From positions 1-47,715 of the IMG/VR virus record IMGVR_UViG_3300019360_000019: a DNA stretch of 47,715 bases; one strand, given 5' to 3'. Origin of the DNA: a virus. The notes below the pieces were generated by a model, which saw nothing but the letters and a program-made list of their open reading frames with translations, made no database searches and was not told the DNA's origin. A program made the position numbers and the translations under genes. Each line of letters begins with the position of its first letter. The stretch's first letter is position 1. This document shows positions 33,701 through 39,940 of this stretch, in pieces.

Positions 33701-34637
33701 CTTCAAGTGCGTGCACATCCGCTACAAACTGAGCGGCACGACCGCCTGGATCGAGGGCGCGCAGTCGGAGACGGCCGGAGCGCACACCGTGCGGCTCGAG
33801 GGCTTGCTCCCGGGCACGAGCTATGACTTCCGCGCCATCGTGGAGAACACCTTCGGGTTGTTCTCCTCGCCGGTCGACCTGACGGCGGTCACGACGGCGA
33901 CCGACGCGACCGTGCCGAGCGCGCCCTCCGCGCCCACCGTCACGAATCCGAAGCCGGGCCTGTTCCTCGTCGTGGACTCGACGGTCCGCCCGCTCGACTA
34001 CGCCGAGACCATCGTCTACGCCAACACCGCGAACTCCTCGTCGAGCCCGACGCCCACCGAGGTCGCGCGCGGGCGAGCGCGCTACTTCGTCATCAGTAAT
34101 CAGGCGTACGCGTCCCAGCGCTGGTTCTTCCTGAAGCAGGCCGATCTCAGCGGCAACGTGTCGGGTTTCTCGTCGTCTGGCACCAGCGGGGCGAGCGGGG
34201 CGGCGAAGGCGACAGGTGGGTCGAGCGGCGATATCGCGACGACAACGGTTGACACCGTCAACGTCGTCGCAAATGCCATCAGTAACTATGACGACGCGGC
34301 CGATGACACCTATTCATCAGCGGAACTGAACGAACAGGTCGTCATCACGGTGAGCGTTCCAACAGATGGCGGGATCGTGGCTGTACAGGCGAAGGCCACG
34401 CTCGTCGCGGACGCCGGATTCCCGGCGATCTTCCGACTTCGCAAGACGAACGTCAGCGGGGCTATACTGGATACCGTCACGCTACGGGCGGCTAGCAATA
34501 GCGTTCCAGTGAGCGGATCTCTCCTCGGGTTCGACGCGAGCCCATCCGGCACGCAAGACTACGTCCTCACGGTCGAGCCAACGGTGACCTGCACCGTGAA
34601 CGACGCCAGGATGCTCGGCGTGAATCTCAAGAAGTAG
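30771..34637 (+). CDS. Tail-tip/host-specificity protein with LamG and FN3 domains
   Basis: 1288 residues. N-terminus is proline-rich with four degenerate repeats (about 28-192) of about 41-45 residues, each with PPF-x-R, a hydrophobic helix and a W-x-P-x-P element. Residues 200-480 resemble hub-type domains (QYFGDLIGEPVITRRIHDAT). A LamG-like lectin domain lies at about 495-715 (DASGNGRHGTYTGG, LYVNGRLVATT, DLDEGAFIAG), hub sequence resumes at 720-920, and a fibronectin type III domain follows (about 936-1045). The last 140 residues (from base 34190) are less GC-rich and probably are the receptor-binding tip. It replaces lambda gpJ by position. Confidence 0.82.
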   Translation: MPIFYPPPPPQPPTPHLVQGAPAAPSDNPPFARRTVVAVLAAVAVAWQPGPLPIQAAGKLPVSVTAVPADQLPFDARAAATRAAILSTWQPTPLSPQARSPQQAPKLVPITAAAADAPPPTNAAGLLAAIRGAWEAPPPRPQVGAHLPSSLAAVAVSNPPFAVRAWRSTILAAWEPPPPAWVARPPNLRKIPQGGTWVFVEPAASSYHASYDLDELPTQYFGDLIGEPVITRRIHDATFGPVEVEDVTIELNNTSGKFTAAYLAGRIKGSRPTTIQRYDRQSGALATVWTGTITRPRLGRHRLVLEGSNLNTAIFDQPVPEPVVDTATWPNAVDVGATIPVVFGNVPRLPLLYVNDNVAGSQFDRTVGWGALTVTAVSRGGPNDTLYLLAFSDFEKVGGGAATSWAEVARYDITPGTTIVRTLQRQVDFNNAHHKLFADVVGPQDTRNPARAARCFFQDASWGMNRAINAESFNAAEQAVGLVESTKPYAAAMLALAPTVYYRHGEASGTQMTDASGNGRHGTYTGGPTLGARGLLMNDDDTAVSFEGDPAKFGSLAAATAAALNHATAGTLVYVYKPDLFDTRSGIAEKTIGGVVNTQWVLYHGDGGQIVWRVVVGSVGKDAMFQMTTADVGRPMHLIATYNAGTSKLYVNGRLVATTTYAGSIDTGSGDFLVGKLGTGAADYDCQGDLDEGAFIAGTAVTDAQALTLYQAAVTSGLMCDGALLEPRKASDWLGELFKFRGMRPGINAAGEVTLSVDQLVNMSWPTAFDQGEEAGERSLLDVEERAPVDVTEQIRKVVVKYRIDYASSDRRPLFRAVRVISTDAEASVDRATYPLVREHLTADIMAHYRAEKILASQERVTGVVLGQAYQQLREGDRLPIIEPLLGMAGELWEVREVSVELPRVTAQLHRWSWTPYLYTPAALPTDNVLGTASDFSKTPPTAVSVFTRSGSGSTTVANDGRVSASETFNVTTPTSNFKCVHIRYKLSGTTAWIEGAQSETAGAHTVRLEGLLPGTSYDFRAIVENTFGLFSSPVDLTAVTTATDATVPSAPSAPTVTNPKPGLFLVVDSTVRPLDYAETIVYANTANSSSSPTPTEVARGRARYFVISNQAYASQRWFFLKQADLSGNVSGFSSSGTSGASGAAKATGGSSGDIATTTVDTVNVVANAISNYDDAADDTYSSAELNEQVVITVSVPTDGGIVAVQAKATLVADAGFPAIFRLRKTNVSGAILDTVTLRAASNSVPVSGSLLGFDASPSGTQDYVLTVEPTVTCTVNDARMLGVNLKK

Positions 34638-34878
34638 GAGGTGGCGATTGCGTCTCAAAGCACGGCCCGAACCGGCTGAGGAAATTGGCCGGCAGCGGCT
34701 CGCGGTGCGGGTGGATCGGCTCGTAAATAGCCTCCTCGCTCAAGAGCACGGCCCACGTGCGGAAGTACGTACACGTGTCGGGATGATTGAAGGGTCCGAC
34801 TGTACTGACCTGATCCGAGTTCCGCGAGAAGACGATGAAGTACCACGCCAGCATTGCCATTGTCAGCGCCTTACGCAT
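34627..34878 (-). CDS. Leftward small membrane/secreted protein
   Basis: 83 residues read leftward from ATG 34878, with a perfect AAGGAG seven bases upstream. It starts MRKALTMAMLAWYFIVFS (a basic start plus hydrophobic segment: signal anchor or signal peptide) followed by a short polar domain with two cysteines. Its stop overlaps the 3' end of the rightward fibre gene on the other strand. Orientation opposite to the tail and lysis genes suggests an accessory gene expressed in the prophage, perhaps for superinfection exclusion; that role is inference. Confidence 0.65.
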   Translation of the reverse strand: MRKALTMAMLAWYFIVFSRNSDQVSTVGPFNHPDTCTYFRTWAVLLSEEAIYEPIHPHREPLPANFLSRFGPCFETQSPPPTS

Positions 34879-34905
34879 AGTCGGTCTCCTTGGGTCCAGT
34901 GTTCT

Positions 34906-35049
34906 TCACTTCTTGCCCCACCGTGCCCGCGCCGCCTTCCGGGCGCTGGCGCTCCGCTGCTCCGGCGTCGTGCTCTTCCTCCGTGCCCTCCCGCCCTTGC
35001 GGCCGAGGGCCACGGCTGCCGGATTCTTCCGGCGCTCGCGCGTGCCCAT
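34906..35049 (-). CDS. 47-residue basic GRKGG/ARKAARARWG protein
   Basis: ATG 35049 read leftward, stop at 34906. It contains AVALGRKGGRARRKSTTPEQ and ends SARKAARARWGKK. This short arginine/lysine-rich pattern with RKGG and ARKAA-RWG is one I know from small bacterial and phage DNA-binding-like proteins of unknown role. It lies between a putative leftward promoter and the membrane-protein gene, so the two probably form one accessory transcript. Too short for most gene finders. Confidence 0.65.
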   Translation of the reverse strand: MGTRERRKNPAAVALGRKGGRARRKSTTPEQRSASARKAARARWGKK

Positions 35050-35056
35050 GTGCTGG

Positions 35057-35086
35057 AGCGTAGCGCTACGCATATCCGCATGTCAA
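35057..35086 (-). promoter_or_regulatory. Leftward promoter with 14-bp palindrome
   Basis: On the minus strand a perfect TTGACA (35086-35081) is followed after 18 bases by TACGCT (35062-35057). The perfect palindrome GCGTAGCGCTACGC (35058-35071) covers the -10 region, the classical place for a repressor operator. The preceding GGGCTTGACA is identical to that of the leftward promoter near 39976. It would drive the two leftward genes. Confidence 0.6.
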
Positions 35087-35109
35087 GCCCCATTTCATAG
35101 GAGGACCCT

Positions 35110-35370
35110 ATGCTCACCCCAGAACTCCGCGCCTCACTCGTCCGCGGCCTCTTCCACGCCCTCGTCGTCGCGGCCACCGCGTTCTTCACCGCGTGGACCG
35201 ACCCGAGCATCCCGACGCGCACCCTGGTGTCCGTCTCCGTGCTCCCGGCCCTCGCCGTGTTGGGCAGCCGGTTCATCGGCGAGGGCTGGAAGGATTCTGC
35301 CGCCGCCGCCAAGCCCGGCACGCCGGAGCACGCGGCCCGCGTGGCGCGCTCCACGGGAACAGGCACGTGA
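35110..35370 (+). CDS. Putative holin-like membrane protein
   Basis: 86 residues, AGGAGG before ATG 35110. Two hydrophobic segments (LFHALVVAATAFFTAW and LVSVSVLPALAVLGSRF) separated by a short polar turn, and a polar C-terminus. Size and topology, and position at the start of the lysis block, fit a holin that would perforate the inner membrane, but holins lack conserved motifs. GTGA overlap with the lipoprotein gene. Confidence 0.55.
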   Translation: MLTPELRASLVRGLFHALVVAATAFFTAWTDPSIPTRTLVSVSVLPALAVLGSRFIGEGWKDSAAAAKPGTPEHAARVARSTGTGT

Positions 35371-35750
35371 CCGCCGTGTGGCTCGCCCTCGCGGTCACGC
35401 TCGCCTCGGCCCTGCTCGTGGGCTGCGGCTCCCAGGCCACGGCGCCCGGCGGGACGCTCAGCGTGATGAAGGAGCCGGACACCATCGCGGTGCCGCTGCA
35501 GCCGGCGCGCGACCTCTACGCGACGATTCGCCTGACCGTCAAGGACCGGTTCGCCCACGCCGAGTCCCTCTGTCTCACCGGCAAGCTGCCCGCGGCCACC
35601 TGCCGCCAGGTCGCGCTCGATCGCCAGGCGGCGCAACAGCTCGACTTCGAGATCAATCGATCGCTCACCTCGCCCAAGGCCACGCTGGACGTGGAGAAGA
35701 TCAAGCGCGTTCTCGAGCTATCGGCCAAGCTCATCGGCGCGGCGCTCTGA
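35367..35750 (+). CDS. Lipoprotein (possible outer-membrane spanin)
   Basis: 127 residues from GTG 35367. The N-terminus VTAVWLALAVTLASALLVGC is a lipoprotein signal with an LVGC lipobox; the mature part is helical with RDLYATIRLTVKDRFAHAE and a cysteine pair (ESLCLTGKLPAATC). In a lysis block such a protein could be an o-spanin, though it is longer than most and no clear i-spanin partner is identified; the next gene's transmembrane helix plus long coiled coil is one candidate. Confidence 0.6.
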   Translation: MTAVWLALAVTLASALLVGCGSQATAPGGTLSVMKEPDTIAVPLQPARDLYATIRLTVKDRFAHAESLCLTGKLPAATCRQVALDRQAAQQLDFEINRSLTSPKATLDVEKIKRVLELSAKLIGAAL

Positions 35751-35751
35751 C

Positions 35752-36438
35752 ATGACACCGCCCCTCTCGCCCGACGCGCGCGCCGCCCTCCTGGCCCTCG
35801 GCCAGGCGCGGGCGGTCGCCGAGGCGCGCGTGACGCTGCTCGAAGAGCGTCTCCGGGCCCTCGGCGAGCTGGAGCGCTACTGGCGAGAGCGCGCCAACTA
35901 CTGGCACGTCGAGTGGCTCCGGCTCCACGGACCCCGCCGGCAGTCGGCGCCACATGCGCGGCACCCGGTGGCCCCGCTCGCAGCGGCCTCACGGCGGCTG
36001 GCGGCGATGGGGCGCGCTGCGGTGGCGATGGAGGATGCGAATCTGACCATGCCCGATGCGCCGGTCCTCGACGCGCTGTATCGGCTGCTGGGCCACCCGG
36101 CCTTCGCGTGGTTCGCCGCCCTCGTCGTGTCGGTGGCCGTCATCTGGGTGAGCCTCCGGCTGATCGCCCACGTCGTGGCGCGGCGCGAGGAGACGCTGAT
36201 CGAGGGCAACAAGGTCCTCGAGCAGATCCAGGTCGGGCTCGCGGTGAATACCGCGCACCAGGCCGCCAACGTCGAGGCGCAGCGCTCGGTGACGTCCGTG
36301 CTCGAGCGGATCCGGGAGCGGCTCGACGCGCACGACACGAACGAGGAACGTCGGCACGGGAGCAGCGGTGCCAAGCTCGATCGCCTCCTCGATCTCACGC
36401 GCGAGATCCGCGAGCGCCGGGAGCGGAATCAGGAATGA
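35752..36438 (+). CDS. Single-TM coiled-coil membrane protein
   Basis: 228 residues, ATG 35752. N-terminal helix (EARVTLLEERLRALGELERY), a basic middle, one clear transmembrane segment near 120-142 (FAWFAALVVSVAVIWVSLRL) and a charged coiled-coil C-terminus (SVTSVLERIRERLDAHD). It could anchor lysis components or serve as an inner-membrane spanin-like partner of the lipoprotein; no family recognised. Overlaps the next gene by ATGA. Confidence 0.6.
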   Translation: MTPPLSPDARAALLALGQARAVAEARVTLLEERLRALGELERYWRERANYWHVEWLRLHGPRRQSAPHARHPVAPLAAASRRLAAMGRAAVAMEDANLTMPDAPVLDALYRLLGHPAFAWFAALVVSVAVIWVSLRLIAHVVARREETLIEGNKVLEQIQVGLAVNTAHQAANVEAQRSVTSVLERIRERLDAHDTNEERRHGSSGAKLDRLLDLTREIRERRERNQE

Positions 36439-36701
36439 GCGTAGGAAGGAGAAACGACGACGCATTGCCTGCCTTCATCTGTCCAACGCTCGCTTCCATC
36501 TGTCCCGGCTGCCATCCCGAGGCCGACCTGACGGGCCGCTACGTCGTGGTGGAGCGGTGCAGCGAGCATCCCATCCGCGACGACCTCGCCGGCAGCGAGG
36601 ACGGGCTGGCGACGGTCAGGGGTGATATCTGGGGCTCGGCGGAGGCGGGCGGCGACGGGAACCGGCGGTGGTGCGAGTGGCTGCACCGAGACGCCCGATG
36701 A
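36435..36701 (+). CDS. Hypothetical cysteine-containing protein
   Basis: 88 residues from ATG 36435 (ATGA overlap). Cysteines at CPTLASICPGC and ERCSEH suggest a small zinc site. Ends with GNRRWCEWLHRDAR and overlaps the following 32-residue membrane peptide by ATGA. Function unknown. Confidence 0.55.
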   Translation: MSVGRRNDDALPAFICPTLASICPGCHPEADLTGRYVVVERCSEHPIRDDLAGSEDGLATVRGDIWGSAEAGGDGNRRWCEWLHRDAR

Positions 36702-36796
36702 GCGAATCGGTCACGGCCGCGCTGCTGCTCGCGACGCTCGCGGGCCTCTGCGTGCTCGGCGCGTTCCTCGCGATCCGCGCGACGTGCTGGGGATGA
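36698..36796 (+). CDS. 32-residue membrane peptide
   Basis: ATG 36698 to TGA 36796, in ATGA overlaps with both neighbours. Nearly the whole peptide is one transmembrane helix (VTAALLLATLAGLCVLGAFL). In a lysis block it may be a small holin/antiholin-type or regulatory peptide. Very short, so the call rests on overlaps and hydrophobicity. Confidence 0.5.
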   Translation: MSESVTAALLLATLAGLCVLGAFLAIRATCWG

Positions 36797-36921
36797 ACGT
36801 CTTCCCCCTGCCGCCGCTGCACCTCGACCCACGGATGTGGCCCGAGATGACGCTCTACGCCACGACAGTCCTCCTCGAAGCCGAGAGCGAGCCTGAGCGT
36901 GGCCAGCTCGCGGTCGCGTGA
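36793..36921 (+). CDS. SleB-type endolysin, N-terminal fragment
   Basis: 42 residues from ATG 36793, ending at TGA 36919-36921. MTLYATTVLLEAESEPERGQ and then LAVA correspond to the first helix of SleB/Hydrolase_2 cell-wall hydrolases, including the likely catalytic glutamate in LEAESEP. Relatives continue as AVAWVIRNR; here the tryptophan position is TGA and the frame then continues as VIRNRMD. It is therefore the first part of a gene broken, or recoded, by one nonsense codon. Confidence 0.7.
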   Translation: MNVFPLPPLHLDPRMWPEMTLYATTVLLEAESEPERGQLAVA

Positions 36922-37248
36922 GTGATCCGGAACCGGATGGACCGGAGCGGCGACGACGGCATCGCCGAGGTGATCCTGAAGCCCTGGCAGTTCTCCTGCT
37001 TCAATGACGACTACGCCCTCGCGCGGAAGGCGCGCCTCACAGGGATCGACGCGATCCGGTGGGAGCGGGCCTGGCGCTGCGCCTGCTCGGCCTACTGGAA
37101 GCTCGTCGACGACCCGACGCAGGGAGCGACGTTCTACCTCAATCCAGAGCTGACGCGGCAGATTCGGCCGGGCGGGACGCTGCCGAGCTGGTACGACGCG
37201 CGGCGGGTGACGCTGCGCGAAGGGAAACACGAGTTCCTGACGGCGTGA
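36922..37248 (+). CDS. SleB-type endolysin, main part
   Basis: 108 residues from GTG 36922, immediately after the TGA and in the same frame as the fragment before it. VIRNRMDRSGDDGIAEVILKP continues into KPWQFSCFND, DDPTQGATFYLNPEL and PSWYDARRVTLREGKHEF, the conserved blocks of the SleB cell-wall hydrolase domain, which cleaves peptidoglycan. Without the upstream 42 residues it lacks the first catalytic helix. It may be made by restart on TGAGTG, by readthrough as a 151-residue enzyme, or not at all. It is the last rightward lysis gene, facing the leftward operon. Confidence 0.8.
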   Translation: MIRNRMDRSGDDGIAEVILKPWQFSCFNDDYALARKARLTGIDAIRWERAWRCACSAYWKLVDDPTQGATFYLNPELTRQIRPGGTLPSWYDARRVTLREGKHEFLTA

Positions 37249-37270
37249 AGGTCGACCGCTCGAGCCCGGG

Positions 37271-37930
37271 TCACAGCAACCCCTCCAGCAACGTGCGGCA
37301 CCGCTCGAGCTGCCGCGAGCGGAACGTGTGTCGCGTCTGGCCGAGCAGGTCCACGACCTCGCGCACCGTCCGCCTCCACGCCGGCTCGCCCGCCGCCGCG
37401 GGTTCCGGCTGCTCCTCCGGCCACGCCTCGCGCAGCTCGGCCGCCGTCTGCTCGATCTGCTCCCAGTCGCGCGCGATGACGAGCGTGGCGAGGACCGACT
37501 CCCACTGCCCGGCGCGCGTCGGTGTCCATTCCGCGGCCGCGCGCCAGTCGCCATCGACCCCGACCGTGTCGAGTCGGATCGTATCTGCGAGCGTCACCCA
37601 GAGCTCGCGGCGCTCGGGGACGAGGCCCTCGGGCGCTGTGAGCGTCGCGCCCGGCGGCAGGCCCATGAGCCCGGCGCCGCGGCGCAGGATCGTGCGGATG
37701 GCCGCCGCGCGCGCGTCCGTGCACGTCGCTAGCGCGTGCGTGATCTGCGCGAGCGCCTGGTCCGCGCGGAGCCTCGCCGGCGGCAGCTCCGCGTCCAGCT
37801 CCGCGGAGCGGAGCGCGTCGCGCACGGCGAGGAGCCCCCGACCCGCGGACTCCAGGTCAGGGGGCTCGGACTGCAGCGACGCGAGCGCGTCGTCGAGCGC
37901 GCGGAGGGCCGAGGTGAGAGGCTCGCGCAT
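37271..37930 (-). CDS. Hypothetical helical protein, end of leftward operon
   Basis: 219 residues, minus strand, ATG 37930 overlapping the stop of its upstream neighbour (TGATG). Almost all helix (LTSALRALDDALASLQSEPP, then REVVDLLGQTRHTFRSRQLE). It is the largest product of the operon and its last gene, 23 bases from the convergent endolysin. No family recognised. Confidence 0.65.
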   Translation of the reverse strand: MREPLTSALRALDDALASLQSEPPDLESAGRGLLAVRDALRSAELDAELPPARLRADQALAQITHALATCTDARAAAIRTILRRGAGLMGLPPGATLTAPEGLVPERRELWVTLADTIRLDTVGVDGDWRAAAEWTPTRAGQWESVLATLVIARDWEQIEQTAAELREAWPEEQPEPAAAGEPAWRRTVREVVDLLGQTRHTFRSRQLERCRTLLEGLL

Positions 37931-38127
37931 CAGTCGTCCACGCGGACGACGCGGTAGGTGCCGGCCGCCGGGTGGCTCACGAGCAGCTCGTGCGCCCCGT
38001 CATCGCCGGGGCGTGTCATCGCCCGCGGCCGCGGCGTGGCGGTCACCCCGATGGCCCGCGCGGCGGCTGTCCACGAGCGATACTCCGTGATTCGCGAATG
38101 TGGATCGACGACGTGATAGGTGGTCAT
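37930..38127 (-). CDS. Hypothetical small protein with operon-type start site
   Basis: 65 residues from ATG 38127, behind GGAGGAGGGGACGCG. MTTYHVVDPHSRITEYRSWT, then a short helix and a C-terminal strand (GTYRVVRVDD): a small alpha/beta protein. Unlike the genes before it, it does not overlap its upstream neighbour (31-base gap). Function unknown. Confidence 0.6.
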   Translation of the reverse strand: MTTYHVVDPHSRITEYRSWTAAARAIGVTATPRPRAMTRPGDDGAHELLVSHPAAGTYRVVRVDD

Positions 38128-38158
38128 CGCGTCCCCTCCTCCTTGTCCCACCACCCGA

Positions 38159-38404
38159 TCACAGCCCAACGCATCGCACGCACCGCAGCAGGCCCGGCTC
38201 GACGCGGACCCGGCAGACCTGACAGGAGGCGAACGGCTCGCCGACCGCCGCACACCACTGGCGCGCTTCCGTCCTGGACTCAAGGACGATGTGCTCGTCC
38301 CACTCGTACCGACTCGCCGCCCGCGCCATCCACCCCTCCCATGCGGGCCCGTTGGCGATCCGCTTGATCGTCCGCGTTTCTCCGTCGCGCGTGATAGTGG
38401 TCAT
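38159..38404 (-). CDS. Zinc-ribbon small protein of the leftward operon
   Basis: 81 residues from ATG 38404, start context AAGGAGGGCACGCGATGA, ATGA overlap with its upstream neighbour. TTITRDGETRTIKRIANGP begins a beta part; the C-terminus has CQVC and CVRC ten residues apart, a typical rubredoxin-like zinc knuckle pair. Probably nucleic-acid or protein binding; unknown role. Confidence 0.65.
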   Translation of the reverse strand: MTTITRDGETRTIKRIANGPAWEGWMARAASRYEWDEHIVLESRTEARQWCAAVGEPFASCQVCRVRVEPGLLRCVRCVGL

Positions 38405-38658
38405 CGCGTGCCCTCCTTGTCGAGCGCGGCCACGCACTGCCGGGCGCCCATCTGCACGATCGCCGACTGCGGTGCCACATCGTGCCACTCGCCGCACTCC
38501 TCGCAGCGCTCGACGAACCACGCCGCGTAGCGATTGCCCGCATGGGCTCGCGGCCGGATGCGGTTCCACTCCCGCCGCGCGAGCCGGTAGTTGTTGGTCT
38601 CAAACGACCGGCCGTCGTAGTCGGTGTTGTTGCCCACGGCATAGCGCTTCGTGCTCAT
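38401..38658 (-). CDS. Small CxxC protein of the leftward operon
   Basis: 85 residues from ATG 38658, start context GAGGAGGGCACGCGATGA. MSTKRYAVGNNTDYDGRSFE is followed by a basic helix and RCEECGEWHDV, a CxxC with nearby histidine. The C-terminus KEGTR is encoded by the next gene's ribosome-binding sequence. Function unknown. Confidence 0.65.
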   Translation of the reverse strand: MSTKRYAVGNNTDYDGRSFETNNYRLARREWNRIRPRAHAGNRYAAWFVERCEECGEWHDVAPQSAIVQMGARQCVAALDKEGTR

Positions 38659-38933
38659 CGCGTGCCCTCCTCGTCGATCGCGAAGCTCCCAGTCTCCCCA
38701 GCGGCCCCGCGTCGCGCCGCGTCCTCGAGGTCGCCGTACTCGACATGCTCTGGCGCGTAGCCCGCCAGCGGGCCCAGCCAGCACTCGGGGCCATCGCCCT
38801 CCGGGGGGATAATCTCGCCCAGCTCCACAGTGCGGCCAGCCGCGTCGATCAGGACAACATAGGCCCCCGCCACCGTTCCGCGCTCGTCGGCGACGGGCAC
38901 CTGGCAGGGCTGGTACGAGATGCACACGATCAT
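38655..38933 (-). CDS. Small alpha/beta protein of the leftward operon
   Basis: 92 residues from ATG 38933, start context GAGGAGGACACGCAATGA. Beta strands (AGAYVVLIDAAGRTVELGEI) and a short helix with GYAPEHVEYGDLEDAARR; ends DEEGTR, again supplied by the downstream start region. No family recognised. Confidence 0.65.
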   Translation of the reverse strand: MIVCISYQPCQVPVADERGTVAGAYVVLIDAAGRTVELGEIIPPEGDGPECWLGPLAGYAPEHVEYGDLEDAARRGAAGETGSFAIDEEGTR

Positions 38934-39388
38934 TGCGTGTCCTCCTCGGCACCATCCCCATACGCCCGCACGCCCGGCGTCGCATCCGCCGCTGCCGCGA
39001 TCCGCTCGAGCGTGTCCGGGCTCGCCGTCACCGCGAGCGCCCATTCGCTCTCCCACTCCTCGGGCGCCCCGTGCGCGAGCGCATAGTCGACGGCTACGGG
39101 GTCGTGGTCCACCACCTCGCCGTCCAGATCGCCGCGCCGGATGTCGTCCAGCAGCGACGCGAACGCACTGCACGACGTGTCGTCATCACCCCAGATCAGC
39201 AGCGTTCTCGTCTTCACCTCGTCGAGCGCGGCCACCAGGGCGCGCAATCGTGTGAGACCAAGCGCGATGAGATCCCCCAGGGGGCGGTTGTACTCCGGGT
39301 CGCCGCTCCCTTGCAGCCGCTCCGCCAGCTCCCGCACCAGCTCCCTCCGCGTCGCACTCGCTCTCCGCATCTTCTCTCGGTTCGTCAT
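38930..39388 (-). CDS. Hypothetical protein of the leftward operon
   Basis: 152 residues from ATG 39388, start context GAGGAGGGCACGCGATGA. N-terminal basic helices (NREKMRRASATRRELVRELA), middle LLIWGDDDTSCSAFASLLDD with an acidic cluster, and a C-terminal helical part ending AEEDTQ. The acidic run could bind metal, but no known catalytic pattern is recognised. ATGA overlaps on both sides. Confidence 0.65.
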   Translation of the reverse strand: MTNREKMRRASATRRELVRELAERLQGSGDPEYNRPLGDLIALGLTRLRALVAALDEVKTRTLLIWGDDDTSCSAFASLLDDIRRGDLDGEVVDHDPVAVDYALAHGAPEEWESEWALAVTASPDTLERIAAAADATPGVRAYGDGAEEDTQ

Positions 39389-39598
39389 CGCGTGCCCTCC
39401 TCGGCGCAGTCCTCGCAGAAGTCGAGATGCAGTTCGCGGCCGTCGGACCGGCCCCGCCGCGATCGGCCTCGGCTGGGCCATGTGGCCACAATCGAGGATG
39501 AGCGCCGTGGCGTCACACTGCGAGCACGTCCGCTCCTGCGCGCGCTCGGCGCAGCTCGCGCGCCCGCACGACTCGGGATCGTCCGGGATGTATGTCAT
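39385..39598 (-). pseudogene. Frameshifted zinc-binding small gene
   Basis: Starts at ATG 39598 (MTYIPDDPESCGRASC, then CSQCDATALILDCGHMAQP). After about 45 residues the sensible reading moves to another frame giving GRSDGRELHLDFCEDCAEEG and the operon-typical TR stop at 39385. One extra G in the GCGGGGCC run near 39450 explains it. Unshifted, the frame stays open and fuses in frame to the next gene. Repaired length is about 70 residues with CxxC pairs. Sequencing error or real mutation cannot be separated here. Confidence 0.6.
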
Positions 39599-39858
39599 CG
39601 CCTGCCCCCCGTCGATTCGCACGCCGCGACGATCGACGCGACGATCGATGCGTCCGCGCTCGGCGCGCGGTCGTATGACCAGCGTCGCTCGGTCGTGGAG
39701 TAGGACCACGTGCTCTTGCGCGCGCTCACGCGCACCCAGCCATTCCGCTCCCGCGCGAAGCTGAGGACGAGGGTATACGTATACCCAGTATGGTCGGGGC
39801 CGACTACGATCCGGTCCTTGCTGATGTGCCCCTTGATCTCGAGGTGGGCCTCGTTCAT
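39595..39858 (-). CDS. First gene of the leftward operon, small beta protein
   Basis: 87 residues from ATG 39858, with AGGAGG in the context CAGGAGGATGCGATGA. Beta-rich (AHLEIKGHISKDRIVVGPDH, TYTLVLSFARERNGWVRVSA), resembling small DNA- or protein-binding barrels. It is about 90 bases from the putative promoter and thus the first translated gene. Function unknown. Confidence 0.65.
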   Translation of the reverse strand: MNEAHLEIKGHISKDRIVVGPDHTGYTYTLVLSFARERNGWVRVSARKSTWSYSTTERRWSYDRAPSADASIVASIVAACESTGGRR

Positions 39859-39940
39859 CGCATCCTCCTGGCCTGGCGGCCACGCCCGATGCTGGCTCCC
39901 CGGGCCGTCGGGCTCGCGCGCCCGGGGGCGACTCCTGATT

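Noticed and set aside
30453-33785. Leftward 1110-residue open frame opposite the tail-tip gene
   Set aside because: Long stop-free antisense frames arise from GC-rich third positions; the sequence is R/D/G/E repeats with no domain and no ribosome site, while the plus strand has clear domains.
34648-35100. Rightward 150-residue frame
   Set aside because: It lies over two leftward genes with better start sites and family-like sequence; its composition is that of an antisense shadow.
36919-36921. Alternative genetic code in which TGA means Trp
   Set aside because: TGA ends most genes in the window, often in ATGA overlaps exactly at expected family lengths, so it is a true stop in general.
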